Source of the DNA: Lasiodiplodia sp. COLG20
Taxonomy: Eukaryota; Ascomycota; Dothideomycetes; Botryosphaeriales; Botryosphaeriaceae
DNA length: 64,000 nucleotides
Direction of reading: 5' to 3'
NCBI GenBank assembly: GCA_009801085.1
Contig: VNWV01000005.1
Span: 868,001-932,000 of the forward strand
Position 1 is the first letter of the stretch; each line of letters starts with the position of its first letter. Both the position numbers and the translations under genes were made by a program. A model generated the notes under the pieces. The model saw only the letters and a list, made by a program, of their open reading frames with translations, had not been told where the DNA came from and made no database searches. Positions 11,420-21,443 of this stretch are shown here, one piece after another.

Positions 11420-12077
11420 ATGGCTGCACCTCCTGAGAAGACGATTCAAGACCTTAGTGGTTCATGGATCATGGTACATACATCTCCCTTGTTCTCTGCC
11501 TAAACTAGCTGGCTTCCTTATACGGCAACTAACCTTCCGTACTCAGAACAAAGATGACTCGGGCAACACCGACGCCATCCTCACCCTGCAGGGTATTGGT
11601 TGGCTCCTCCGTAGGGCCGTCAGCATCGCAACCGTCACCCTTATCTGCAAACAGTACAAGGACGAAAATGGCCTTGAACATATCGACATCGACCAAGTCA
11701 CCTTTCCAAGTCTGCCGGGTAAGAAACCGACTCCCGAGGAACGCATTCTCGACTGGGAATGGCGTGACCACGAGAACGGAATCTTCGGCGAGGTCAAGGG
11801 TCGCACCCGCTGGATTACGTTGGCCGATCTCCCCGACGATGAGGACGGCCAGTTCTTGAAAGAAGGCTGGGACGAGAGCACCATCGAGGGCGGCGAAGTG
11901 GTCGAGACGTTTGTGGAGAACCAGAAGAAAGGCTGGACGGCCAACCAGACCTGGGGCTTCGCGCTTAACGAAAAGGGAGTGAGGAAGCACACGAGACACG
12001 TCGTCATCAGGTCTGGGGAAAAGGTCCTGAGGGAGAAGCTATACTACGACTACGACGGCCCTGTCCCAGCTCAGTGA
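11420..12077 (+). CDS. Conserved fungal calycin/lipocalin-like small protein
   Basis: Exons 11420-11473 and 11547-12077 encode 194 residues. The opening KTIQDLSGSWIMNKDDSG resembles the first strand of lipocalin-type proteins (GxW). The rest is strand-rich with regular W and Y residues (ILDWEWRDHENGIFGEVKGR, ENQKKGWTANQTWGFALN). It ends with VLREKLYYDYDG. I recognise the sequence type as a widespread single-domain protein of filamentous fungi without an assigned function, often near accessory genes. There is no signal peptide or membrane helix, so it is probably cytosolic. Ligand binding would be a guess based on the fold. The ATG at 11420 is preceded by an A-rich context that suits a fungal start. 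Confidence 0.75.
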
Positions 12078-12127
12078 AGGGGTTCATGTGAATCAATCTT
12101 CATTTTGGTTCATTGGTGAACGGTTTC

Positions 12128-12187
12128 CATTTATCGCCATCCTTTTACATTCACCGCTATCTTTTCGCATTCACCGCTATCCTGTCG
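12128..12187 (+). repeat. Three head-to-tail 20-nt repeats in a 3' spacer
   Basis: Two copies of CATTCACCGCTATCTTTTCG-type 20-mers (12148-12167 and 12168-12187) differ at two bases, and a more diverged third copy precedes them (12128-12147). They lie between the calycin-like stop and the HET gene stop, probably in untranslated sequence. No function is apparent. Confidence 0.65.
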
Positions 12188-12322
12188 AAGGAAGCTTTTA
12201 CTTGATAGACCAATACTTCAGTACCAGTGCACGAAAGCTATACCAATGTTCGATAAATGCAACTGTTCGCTGGTATATCTCCACCGCAACCATAAAAAAG
12301 TCGTTTCTCTAGAAGCCCAGGA

Positions 12323-15030
12323 TCAAAGGATAGTAGCTGACTCCCACTTCAGCCCTTCCCGGAACTTTGTTATATCAGCAAGGTCCCAATAAAACTCTGC
12401 CGTCCCTCTCCTCACGAACACGCTTTCCTCTCGAGACCGCGTCAACTCCTCTAGCACCAACACGCAAACGATTCTTTGTAGTCCCTGGTCCAACCAGTAT
12501 TGGCCTCCACCGGCCCGTTCCGGTGGCCCTGCCGCGATTCCCAGCTCCAGCAAAGACACTCTGATTTCACCATACCCTTTACCATCTAAGTCCTCAATTT
12601 CATACGTATAGTCCATCCAAAGCTCGCCCGAGACTCCACCCGGTAGAGCATAACGCGTCGAATCCGGCCAGCGTCGTAGCACCACATTTCTTGCAAAGCG
12701 GCCTTGCACGCGGAGCAGAGTATCCGAACCAAAACCAGCGTGGATGCGACCGAATGGACTGGAGCCCGCTAGCTGAACACTGAGGTCGCAAATACGTATG
12801 CTGGGTGCAAATGTTGAAATGGCGTGGTCCCATGATAACTGGCCGGTGGACGAGATCCAGGAGAAGGATGGAGCGTGATGCGATCTCATGTTTCCATCCA
12901 TGTTGGAGAGTGGATTACCAGGTAGCCTTCTTATTTTCTTCGGTTTCTCCACCCTCCACGTCAACGCCCATTCAAATCCGGTCCGCCACATGCCTGCAAT
13001 ATAATCGCATTGTAATGCTTGAGCTGTCCAATCCGCGAGACCGGCGATCGCTGGAAGTCGGTCTTCTTGATAAGTCAGGTTTCGTGCCGAGTAGCGAAAC
13101 ACGATAAGGTCGATGTACCAAGCACTCAACACTTCAACCTCATCAGCCGTAATCTTCGTCCGATGTGGCCCCGCCACCTCTTCTAGATCACCACCTCCTC
13201 CATCTCCCCCATCATTTTCCTTGGCCATCTCGGGTTCGCCTTCTGCGCCTTGAAGTTCCTGCCTATTCATCCTCAATTTCTCCTTCACTTCCACGGCCGT
13301 TGGCCGTTGATCCCTCAAATACACCGAGAACCCATCCTCACTCACGTACCCACACTCTTTGCATTCCCACACCAGCTGGGAACTTGCGAAGTGCAGTACA
13401 CGTGGCGCTAGCACTGCCTCCTGCAACGTCCACCCACGCTTTACGAGCATCATGTCGCCGTTAACATTGCTAATCGTACGATGATCCATCTGGGCCGGAT
13501 ACGACTTGTTCGTCGAGACGTAAATCGTAACTTGAGGAGCAGCAGTCGATCCGCCTCCCGTCGAGGAAGAGGATACTGGAAATTTCACGGCCACATGCGC
13601 TCCAAAGGGCTCCTCATCGAACATCAAGCTTTTATCGTTGAATAGTCCACACGTGGGGTCGCCCGCGCTATCAGAGGCCAGGACCAGCGTCGCGCGCGCA
13701 TAAACATCGCACATTTTAGCTGCCTGGTGGTCCCAGTCGCACGGGTCGTCCTGGACGATGCAGAGCGCATCAATCCAGATGTAGCGCACGTTTATGAACC
13801 GGGCGACACGGACGGCATGTTGGAAAGTGAGTGGGAGGATGTAAAATGGAATTCGACTGGTGCGACTGGGTAGGGTGGCGCGGGTAGTTATGAGCTGTTT
13901 GCTGTGGGAAGGAGGTCCCCAGCAGTAGCTTAGGGCGATATACTATATCGTGTTCACATGGTCAGCATGACAGCTTCTAGACTTTGGAAGGGGAAGAAGA
14001 GAGCAAATAATAGCAAACCTTTCCTGTACTGGCATTGACCTTCTCCGTCTCGATCAATCTCACATCAAGACAGGACGTGCCAAAAGCCTGGACGTCTATC
14101 AGACGAGCTGCAGGGCAATGACTCTGAGTGAAATGACTTGGATAGCAGTCGTGGTCTGCGTCACACGTGGCCATCCATTGACGCACCGTGTTCAGAGAAG
14201 ACTCTGAGCCAGTAGACATTAATCTTCTGCGAATCGGAAGCCCATATTTTTCCACATATTGTCCTGTCGATCGGTATCCCGGTATCATTAGTTTCGGCTG
14301 CTTCTTGATTTCGTCCCTGACCACAAGTGGACTCACCACAGCTATCACAATCTTCCCCTACCGATAAACTCCAGTATCCGAAGCGCACGTCACCCTCCTT
14401 CTCTTGCGTCATCATCACCAATCCCTTTCCCCCAAACTCACTTACTACGTATAGCCTGCCGCGAACAAACCCCTTTAGTCTCGCTTTTGTTTCATCGGAG
14501 AGGCGGTCTGTATCAATGAATTTGCTAATCGGGAGCAAAATGCCGTCATCTTGCATGGAGATGGCACCTGGCCGTTCCAGAAAAGCACAAAGTGGGCAGC
14601 CAGCTTTTTTCGCGCATTCTTTGACATCTTGCCAGCACTGGTGGAAGGGGAGACCGGTGTCCTCGTGGTCTATAGTGCGACAGAGAAGCTCAATATCAAT
14701 GGCGCGGCAGCACGCACACAGGGAGGCCGAGTCGAGTGCGCTGTCCGAACGAGTTTTGAACAGCTGGTCATCCAAGGGATGTTTCAACTCCACACTGTTC
14801 GATGCAGGTAGGTTTCCGCCGTGGTGCCTAAGATAGTCTTGTGTTCCGGTAGATAATTCGTGTTTGGACGCTTCTCTTTCTGCCTCTGCTTCCTGTTCTT
14901 CCACATTGGTCTCATTTGGACGAAAGCAAGTGTTTTCATCCCACAATAGAGCTGAGGACAGATCCCACCTGAAGAGATGTAGGCTGATTATTGCCAATAA
15001 GGACGACAGGAAAGAATAAATCAAATGCAT
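12323..15030 (-). CDS. HET-domain protein with N-terminal membrane anchor (paralog 1)
   Basis: Exons 15030-14337, 14263-14019 and 13942-12323 encode 852 residues. HET domains act in vegetative incompatibility and related cell-death responses of filamentous fungi. Its three blocks are clear: YIALSYCWG, then RYIWIDALCIVQDDPCDWDH, then KRGWTLQEAVLAPRVLHF. Before the domain lie two cysteine pairs (LCACCRAI and GCPLCAFL), often seen in HET proteins. The protein starts with a hydrophobic helix (MHLIYSFLSSLLAIISLHLF), which predicts insertion in a membrane. The region after HET carries no domain I know. Introns are in phase 1 and phase 0, exactly as in the neighbouring paralog. The first ATG in frame is 15030. 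The domain call is certain; the partner and trigger are unknown. Confidence 0.9.
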
Positions 15031-15270
15031 GAGTGCGGAAACGCTTGGGAACAAGACTGATGGGTATATGGGAGAGGGGAAAGAGAAAGATAGCAGACGT
15101 TTAAGAGAGCGAAGGAGGAGCGTAGCGGCGTTGGTTTATATTTATATATTGGAAGACTCCCCACTTCGCTGTGGCACAGCGAGCGCTTACGTGCCGCGCA
15201 GATCATCCGGGGTCCGTAATAACCTCAGTCTCTCGCCCAATCACAGTTTCTACAAAAGCATGGGATAGCT
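15031..15270 (-). repeat. Promoter block of HET paralog 1, duplicated upstream of paralog 2
   Basis: This segment aligns with 18343-18571 upstream of the second HET gene. Shared landmarks include CTGTGGCACAGC, GCGCTTACGTGCCGCGC, GGGTCCG and CATGGGATAGC, in the same order and spacing. A 31-base identical run crosses both start codons (15001-15031 and 18313-18343). Both copies carry an AT-rich TATA-like stretch before the first landmark. Similarity stops just before the palindromic element. Confidence 0.8.
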
Positions 15271-15283
15271 ATTAAGCGCTTAT

Positions 15284-15527
15284 ATAGAGGAGTGCTGCAG
15301 CCGATGGGGAACGCGAAGAATAGCAGGGCCTTAGAACATAGTGTGAACATGCCTCTTTTTTTTTCCCCCACAATGAACCAGAATATGTATAGATGATTGA
15401 AGCTACCATCTGGATGTAAATTTGAAATTAATAACTATACATTCACGTCCGGACAATAGCTTCAAGTACCCATAGTATGAGCGAAAAATAATTTCAAGCT
15501 AGCTGTCAGTTGCAATGCCCCTCTGTA
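15284..15527 (+). mobile_element. MITE-like palindromic element, copy A
   Basis: This is a non-coding element of about 244 bases with long inverted arms. The left end TAGAGGAGTGCTGCAGCCGA pairs with the right end, whose complement begins CAGAGGGGCATTGCAACTGA. The inner arms TTGAAGCTACCATCTGGATG and the complement of CGTCCGGACAATAGCTTCAA also pair. Most mismatches between arms are transitions. Eight-base flanks GCGCTTAT and ATGTTTAT differ at three positions, all transitions, and could be an old target duplication of hAT size. The same element, inverted, occurs at 18619-18855. No transposase is present, so it would be non-autonomous. Confidence 0.7.
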
Positions 15528-15701
15528 ATGTTTATCTGTCACGGCTCAATATATTAACTGACCATGCCACATTGAACCTCAACAACCGGCGTGGCGTAGT
15601 GGGTAATGCTGAGCCCTACACAATCCGGGTCTGAGAAGACTCTTGTTTCTTAGAAGGTCAACTAGATTTTAAAGTGAGAAGAGGAAGAATCCGAGACTTA
15701 C
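15528..15701. other. Short spacer downstream of HET paralog 2
   Basis: It contains the 3' end region of the second HET gene. A tRNA A-box-like word at 15591-15610 has no B box or fold to support it. Confidence 0.5.
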
Positions 15702-18342
15702 TTAGTAAATGGTAATAGTTCGCCATTCACGCGAGCCCACATACTCTATACAAGCTTCGTTCTTTTCGTCCCAGTCCAGTTCACCGTAGCCGAACCTCGT
15801 GTAGCACTCCGACTCGCTCTGGATCGGCATGAGTACGAGCAAACATAAATCTTTAGGTATTGGCCGAGTTTCCAGGAATCCCGTCTGAAGGTTGGGTCCG
15901 GTACCAATGCCCAGCTCGATACACACCACCGAACAGGGCTCGGCTTGTCCTCCGGTCTCGGTATCGTGCGGAATACGGTCCACGTGTATTTTGCCGGCGC
16001 GTTTGCCGCCAATGCGAAAAGCAAGTGCATCCCGATGAGCACCGTGAGGTGATACAAGTTGTTGAGAAACCCATCCAGTTATCCGTATGCGGCACCCCTC
16101 TCGCAGGCACCCAAAAGGGTTACTGCTGCACCGAAGCTCGACGTGCGTATCCTCAACCTTCGTTGTCTGTTGAAACGTCTCCAGAGCATGGTTCCAGGTG
16201 AACAGGCTATTCGAGCATGCCCAAGAGAATGACGGGCTGCGGTAGGGCTGTCTTTTCTTCTCTGCTGTGAATACCTCAGGTTTGAGTGTATACCACGCCA
16301 ATGCCCACTCTATCCCCTTCTTCCACATCCCGCCGATGTATTCGCAATCCAATGTCTGTGATGCCAATTCAGCTAACCCAGCGATAGCCGGCAGCTTGTC
16401 CACCCCGTAAGTTAGACGCCGGCCGGAATAGCGAAACTCGATAAGGTCCCGGTACCACGCCCTCAAGATGTTGATTTCGCTGGCGTGAAGGCCTCGAACT
16501 GGGTCGAAGAAATCGTTCCCTTCCCCATTTTCCAATTGGGGCATCAGCTTAGCCTTCATTTCCGTGAAAGACGGTCGTAGGAACCGTAGATTCAAAGAAA
16601 ACATATCTTCTGCCTCGTATCCCGTCTGCGAACACTCCCAGAGCAGCTGCTTGCTGGTGAAATGGAGCACCCTCGGAGGTAGGACTGCCTCCTGCAACGT
16701 CCAACCTCGTTTCACCAAACTCTCGTCCGGATCATCTTCATGCTCTTCGTTGTCGTGCGTGATTGTGACTGGGCCGAGAGGGTCTATGTTCTTCGGCACG
16801 TTAAACTCGGATGAAATGTAGAGGTTGCAGCTAGACCCCTTCCCCCCCGTGTCTCCAGTGGAAACGTCCAGTCTGATATGTGTCCCCAGTGGCGCTTCAT
16901 CCTGCAGCACGCTTTGCGTATTGAACAGTCCGGCATCGCTCGATCGGCTGCTGTCTGCCGCCAGAGTCACGTAGCTGTTCATGTATATGGCGCCCATGCG
17001 GCCGGACTCGACCTCCCAATCTTCCATGCTGTCTTGAATGATGCAGAGCGAATCGATCCAGAGGTAACGTACTCCCAGGTCGCGGGTAACTTGCACAGCA
17101 TGCCGGAAAGTGAGCGGTAGGGAGGCAAAGGGGATGCGGCTCCTTCTCTCCTGGAGGGTGGAGTGCTTTGTCGTCATTGGTTGAGATTTGGTACCCCAGC
17201 GGTGGCTAAGGGCTATGTACTGGATGTTTGGCACGGTAAGTATAGTCCCCGAGTGGTTAGTCGTGTGGAATAGATCATACTTGTGAAGTGTCTTCCCCCT
17301 CCCAGGTCTCTACCAGTCTCACATCAAGGCAAGGCTGATCAAAGGCTTGAACATCGAGCAAGCGGCTGGCTGGGCTTTGACTGGACTTTGAAGACGGCAG
17401 TTGCGTCTGCTGACAGTCGTGGGACGCATCGCAGACAGCAAGCCAACGCTTTGCTGTAGCAAAAGACGATATCGAACCAGTGTTGGTCAGCGGCCTCCTG
17501 ACAGAGATCCTGTAGAGATTTGATAGTTTGTCTAAAGAAGTTGCATAAAACCTTTAGCTGTTTGATCCAGATATACCCCTGTATGAATCCAAAGAACATG
17601 TACGAAACCAAGAAAAATCAAAAATATACAACTTACCGCAACCTTCTCCTTCGCCGATTCTTAATGCAAAGTAAAGCCACACCTTGTCCTCACCCTGTCG
17701 GTCCCGGCCTTGATCAAACATCCCCACCAGCCCTCTGCCTTCCCCCTCGAATATCTCAACCGCGTAGAGTCGCCCCTTTTGTAGCCTACGGAGCTGTTCC
17801 TGAGCAGCCTGGGAGACTCTGAAAATCCCGTTGAAGCGGCCCCATGGGAAAAGGGTCCATTCAGTGCCGCCGCCACCGTATTCGGGTGATACAATGCCCG
17901 TCGACCATCTCAGCAAGAAGGCACAGAGACGGCAACCGTTGCTACCGTCTCCGCAGTCTTTAGAAGATGCCCGAATGTCGGACAAGGTCTGGTGGAAGGC
18001 GTAGCCGGCGGGGGACGTGAGAGAGGAGAGAGTAAGGGAGCGGCAGTAAGCGCATAGCGGTTGCACCTGACTTGAGGAATTCGGGAGGGAATCGTCTACA
18101 TCGCTTTTTGGATCAGGGGGATGGTTGTCGGTGTTGCTAGAATGAGGGTTGGCTGGATGACGGTGGGCACTGTCATCCTGGCGAATTTCTACTTCCGCAT
18201 CCACTAATTCTTCTACCGTGTGCTTTTTTAGAGGAGAAGGCATATCTCCTTGCCACTGTAGAGCCTGGTAACGGTTCTGATGAATGAGGGGTAAGCTTAA
18301 TAGTGCCCATAGGGACGACAGGAAAGAATAAATCAAATGCAT
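15702..18342 (-). CDS. HET-domain protein with N-terminal membrane anchor (paralog 2)
   Basis: Exons 18342-17637, 17531-17281 and 17219-15702 encode 824 residues. The protein is collinear with its neighbour. It has the anchor MHLIYSFLSSLWALLSLPLI, cysteine pairs LCAYCRSL and GCRLCAFL, and a HET domain with YIALSHRWG, VRYLWIDSLCIIQDSMEDW and KRGWTLQEAVLPPRVLHF. Intron positions and phases are the same in both genes, so they arose by tandem duplication. They have diverged strongly in the linker after the anchor and in the C-terminal half. That would fit diversification of recognition regions, but this is inference. The acceptor at 17532 is chosen because it alone joins exon 1 in phase to SNLYRISVRRPLTN. 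It sits between two inverted copies of a MITE-like element. Confidence 0.9.
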
Positions 18343-18571
18343 GGATACGGAAACGCTTAGCAATGAGAACTGATGATATGATAAAACAGAGGTACAAAAG
18401 CAACGGATATTGAGAAGCGAAGGAGAATCGTAGTGGCGTAGGTTCTATATATTCGGAACTCCCTGCCTGGCTGTGGCACAGCAGGCGCTTACGTGCCGCG
18501 CTGATCGTCCAGGGTCCGCAACAACCTCCGTCTCGTCCAATTGCAAGTCGTACAAAGACATGGGATAGCCG
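18343..18571 (-). repeat. Promoter block of HET paralog 2, duplicated upstream of paralog 1
   Basis: This is the second copy of the duplicated upstream block (see 15031-15270). Order and spacing of the shared words are kept, with scattered substitutions and small indels. The same TATA-like stretch is present before GGAACTCCC. Similarity ends at CATGGGATAGC, about 47 bases before the palindromic element. Confidence 0.8.
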
Positions 18572-18618
18572 CCAAGTGCAGGTGACGTTCATTCAGGTTC
18601 TCTAGAGTATAGTCATTT

Positions 18619-18855
18619 TGCAGGGGGTATTGCAGCCGACGGCTGATATGAATTTATTTTTCGCTCAAACCGTGGGTAGTTGAAGCTATTGTCCGGACCC
18701 GAACGTATGATTATTAACTCCACATTCTCGTCTGGACGATAGCTTCAGCTGCCCACGTTTGTTACTTCTCTAAGGCAGAGCTGGGGTATATTTACGCTAT
18801 GTTCTGAGGCTCTACCATTCTTCGCGCTAGCTATCGGCTGCAGCAACTCTCTGTA
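18619..18855 (-). mobile_element. MITE-like palindromic element, copy B (inverted relative to copy A)
   Basis: About 237 bases. Its reverse complement aligns end to end with copy A, sharing GCTGCAGCCGA, GCGAAGAAT, CAGAACATAG, GTCCGGACAATAGCTTCAA and GAGCGAAAAATAA in order. Its own inner arms (18671-18698 and 18730-18757) pair over 28 bases around a 31-base spacer, again differing mostly by transitions. No target-site duplication is visible. It holds no reading frame of note. Confidence 0.7.
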
Positions 18856-19747
18856 AGAAAGTTAACCAAGCAAAGCCTGAAGGACGACAGAAAAGTATAA
18901 ACGCAGATTCCAGGTGGATCCGTCTCAAAGTTTCTTGATCAGTACAGGTGCAGAAATGCAACTCATTATACTTTAGGTAATTACGATCTGACAAGAAGTA
19001 CGAAGGGGAAAAAAATAAACAAGTCGTCGAACTGCTTCGCTGCAAAGAATATAAAAGGAAAAGTTGCAGTCCCAAAGAGGTGGTCGGAGTTTCATCACAG
19101 CCTCGTGCTCTGTCGGAGTGCCACTCGCGTCCCGCAACGATGAACGGCGATCTTCCCCTGGTTCTGCTGTGCCGCCTGTAGCGCCGAGTCATCCTCTCAC
19201 CACGCTCCCCCATACATATCATACGTTGGTTCCACAACGACATGTGTCATTCGTAGCCTAAGCGCCCGGACTGATCCCTCCCCAACAAACCGGCACAGGA
19301 GCATGCGACAACTCAGCGAGCGCCCGGGAAATCCAATTTGGAAACTGAGCCTTTCTGTTTGCTGCGGAAAAGGGAATCTTCTATGTCAAATTTCTCGTGA
19401 CGTGATATCCACGCGACTTGGGATATAGACCGCAGTTGCACATTGAGAAACCCGCCCACAGCAACAGTAGAAAGCCGGGTACTCCGCGTGCTGCCGCCTG
19501 CCGCTTTGATTTAGGGTCCGGAAGATCCCAGATAAGGGAATATGGACGGGACGAAGGACCCCTACCTTCCAGTGACGGGGACCGTTGAAAAGCTATGCCT
19601 TGGAGCCTTTACTGGAGCTAGACATGGCCTTCGAATGCCTGAATGATTCGTTCCTGAAGGGCTGTTCTCCAGACGCAAGGCTTGGCGGGCAGAGGTGTCA
19701 GAGCTAGCTTGTGGGGGAAGATTGGGAAATGCTGTTTTTCAACGTCT
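18856..19747. other. Spacer between the HET island and the PP2C gene
   Basis: About 890 bases. No conserved frame, RNA gene or repeat was recognised. It should contain the 3' untranslated region of the PP2C gene at its right end. Confidence 0.5.
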
Positions 19748-21056
19748 TCAAGACTTCCTGCGCTTGCAGATAGCCGCAACGACGCTGATATCGTCCAATT
19801 TTCCTGCGAGAGCGTTAGCCTCATAAAATTCGAAACAAATTCCTAGCTCGACCTACCTCCTTCGATGGACAGTCCCTCATCAACAGCTTTCTCCATGTAA
19901 GGACTCTCGGCGAAAGGGTCCTCGGCAATGGTGCGGGCAGCTTTCACCAGCTCCTGGGCAACGTACTGCATGCCGTCGGCAGGCGATTTATCATTCTTGT
20001 TGTGGCCATCCCAGAGCTCGGCCTCGCCGTTCTCCCACTTGTGCATGCTATCGACAACGTTCTCCAAGACCTCGTGCTCCCACAGGTTGTCGACGACGCC
20101 GTCCGACATGGCCAGCACGACGTCGTCCTCCTCGATCAACACGCGGTCCATGACAGCGTTCCCGCGCGGCGTGTCCGGGCTGTTGGTACCCAGCTGGCGC
20201 GGGCAGTCGAACCAGTGCCACTGCTCGGCCGTCTTGTATATGACCTCGCGGTCGCGCGGGCGTAGCACGAGCACCTGCGAGTCGCCGAGCTGGGTCACGT
20301 ACAGCACGGGCTGGGGCGACTCGCCGGCATCGGAGCCGAGCAGGGCGCTGCAGGCTGTCGTGGTGCCGAACCACTCGTTGGGGTCCGAGGTGGCCAGCTT
20401 GGTCTGCTCAAAGGCGTTGTGCAGGTACTCGACCGGGTTGGGCTCCTTGGCGCCGCCGTAGGCGTCCTTCTCGGCCTCGAGCGCCCAGAAGTGCAGGATG
20501 AGCCGCGACCACAGCCTGGGCGGTTTCACAGTTAGCTTTTCCCTCCGGTGGTCGTGAGCTCTGCTTACGCAGCATGGCCCCTCTCGCGTGCGGCCCAGGC
20601 GCCAACGCCGTCGTTGGCGCCGATGAAGTTGTCGCTGACCAGCACGGCATCGTCGCCGTTGGTGATGCCGCGGATCATCTCGCCATTGACGAAGCTGCGG
20701 CGGTCGCGGCTGCGGTTGTGCGTGCTCAGCGGGTCGGAGAAGGAGCCGGAGGGGTAGGACAGGAACGGCGGCGGGAACGGGCGCGACGGCCGCTTCGCAT
20801 ACAGCGCGTAGCCGGCCTCGAAGTAGAAGGCTGCCTTGGAGCGCGCGCGCACTGCGGCCGCCTCATCGGGCACTGGCGTCGTCGTACCCGACCCTGTCTT
20901 CGGCTCGCGCGCAGCTGTGTGGGCTCCGGCGCGCTGCGGCGGCCACGGAAGCGGGGCAGCGGTGGTCGACGGTTTGGCGGGCGAGGCAAGACGGCGGAGG
21001 AGCTTGGGGGTCTGCTGGGCGGCGCAATACGACAGTCTCCAGCTCCAGGTCGGCAT
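19748..21056 (-). CDS. PP2C-type Ser/Thr phosphatase, Ptc7/azr1-like, putative mitochondrial
   Basis: Exons 21056-20569, 20515-19857 and 19803-19748 encode 400 residues. The PP2C metal-site motifs are present in order: ANDGVGAW, GTTTACSALLG, VTQLGDSQVLVLR, EEDDVVLAMSDGVVDNLWE, and the final LDDISVVAA. The arrangement, with a compact domain and a C-terminal DDI followed directly by the end, is that of the Ptc7 branch. Ptc7 in yeast works in mitochondria on coenzyme Q biosynthesis. The first 60 residues are rich in Arg, Ala, Ser and Pro (TPKLLRRLASPAKPS) and suit an import signal. A second, different Ptc7-like gene lies at 51.6 kb, so the two probably divide roles. The last exon is only 56 nt. 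Confidence 0.85.
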
Positions 21057-21443
21057 CACAGTCGCGATTCGGGGGCGGTTTCGAGGTGTTGAGGGCTGCG
21101 AGCTGAGGGACGCGCCGGGGCGGGTGAGATTCCGTCACCCACCTTCGCCGCTCCGGCTCCGCTCAACACTTCGCGATGCCCTGCCGCTCCCAGAACGCAT
21201 TGGGCCCATGCCGCCACGTGGTGCTAGACCCTATGGGGAAGTCCGCATTAAATGTGTTGCATGTTGCCTGATCAGAGCGACGTCGGACCCTACCTGTGGG
21301 ACCACGCACAGAGCCTCCGCAGGAACCCGGCTTTTTATCGCTCGGAGAGTGGCATTATGCTCCCCGGACACAGACCAGAAAAGGGCACTGCAGGCTGCTT
21401 ACATTGGGGGTATCCTGGCTATATACTGCTCCTTTACTTGCCT
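21057..21443. other. Spacer between PP2C gene and PRP16
   Basis: About 390 bases between two minus-strand genes, holding the PP2C promoter and PRP16 3' end. Longer reading frames here are antisense shadows of the PP2C exon. Confidence 0.5.

Noticed and set aside
15591..15610. tRNA-like A-box word (TGGCGTAGTGG)
   Set aside because: No B box, acceptor stem or cloverleaf can be built from the following 60 bases.
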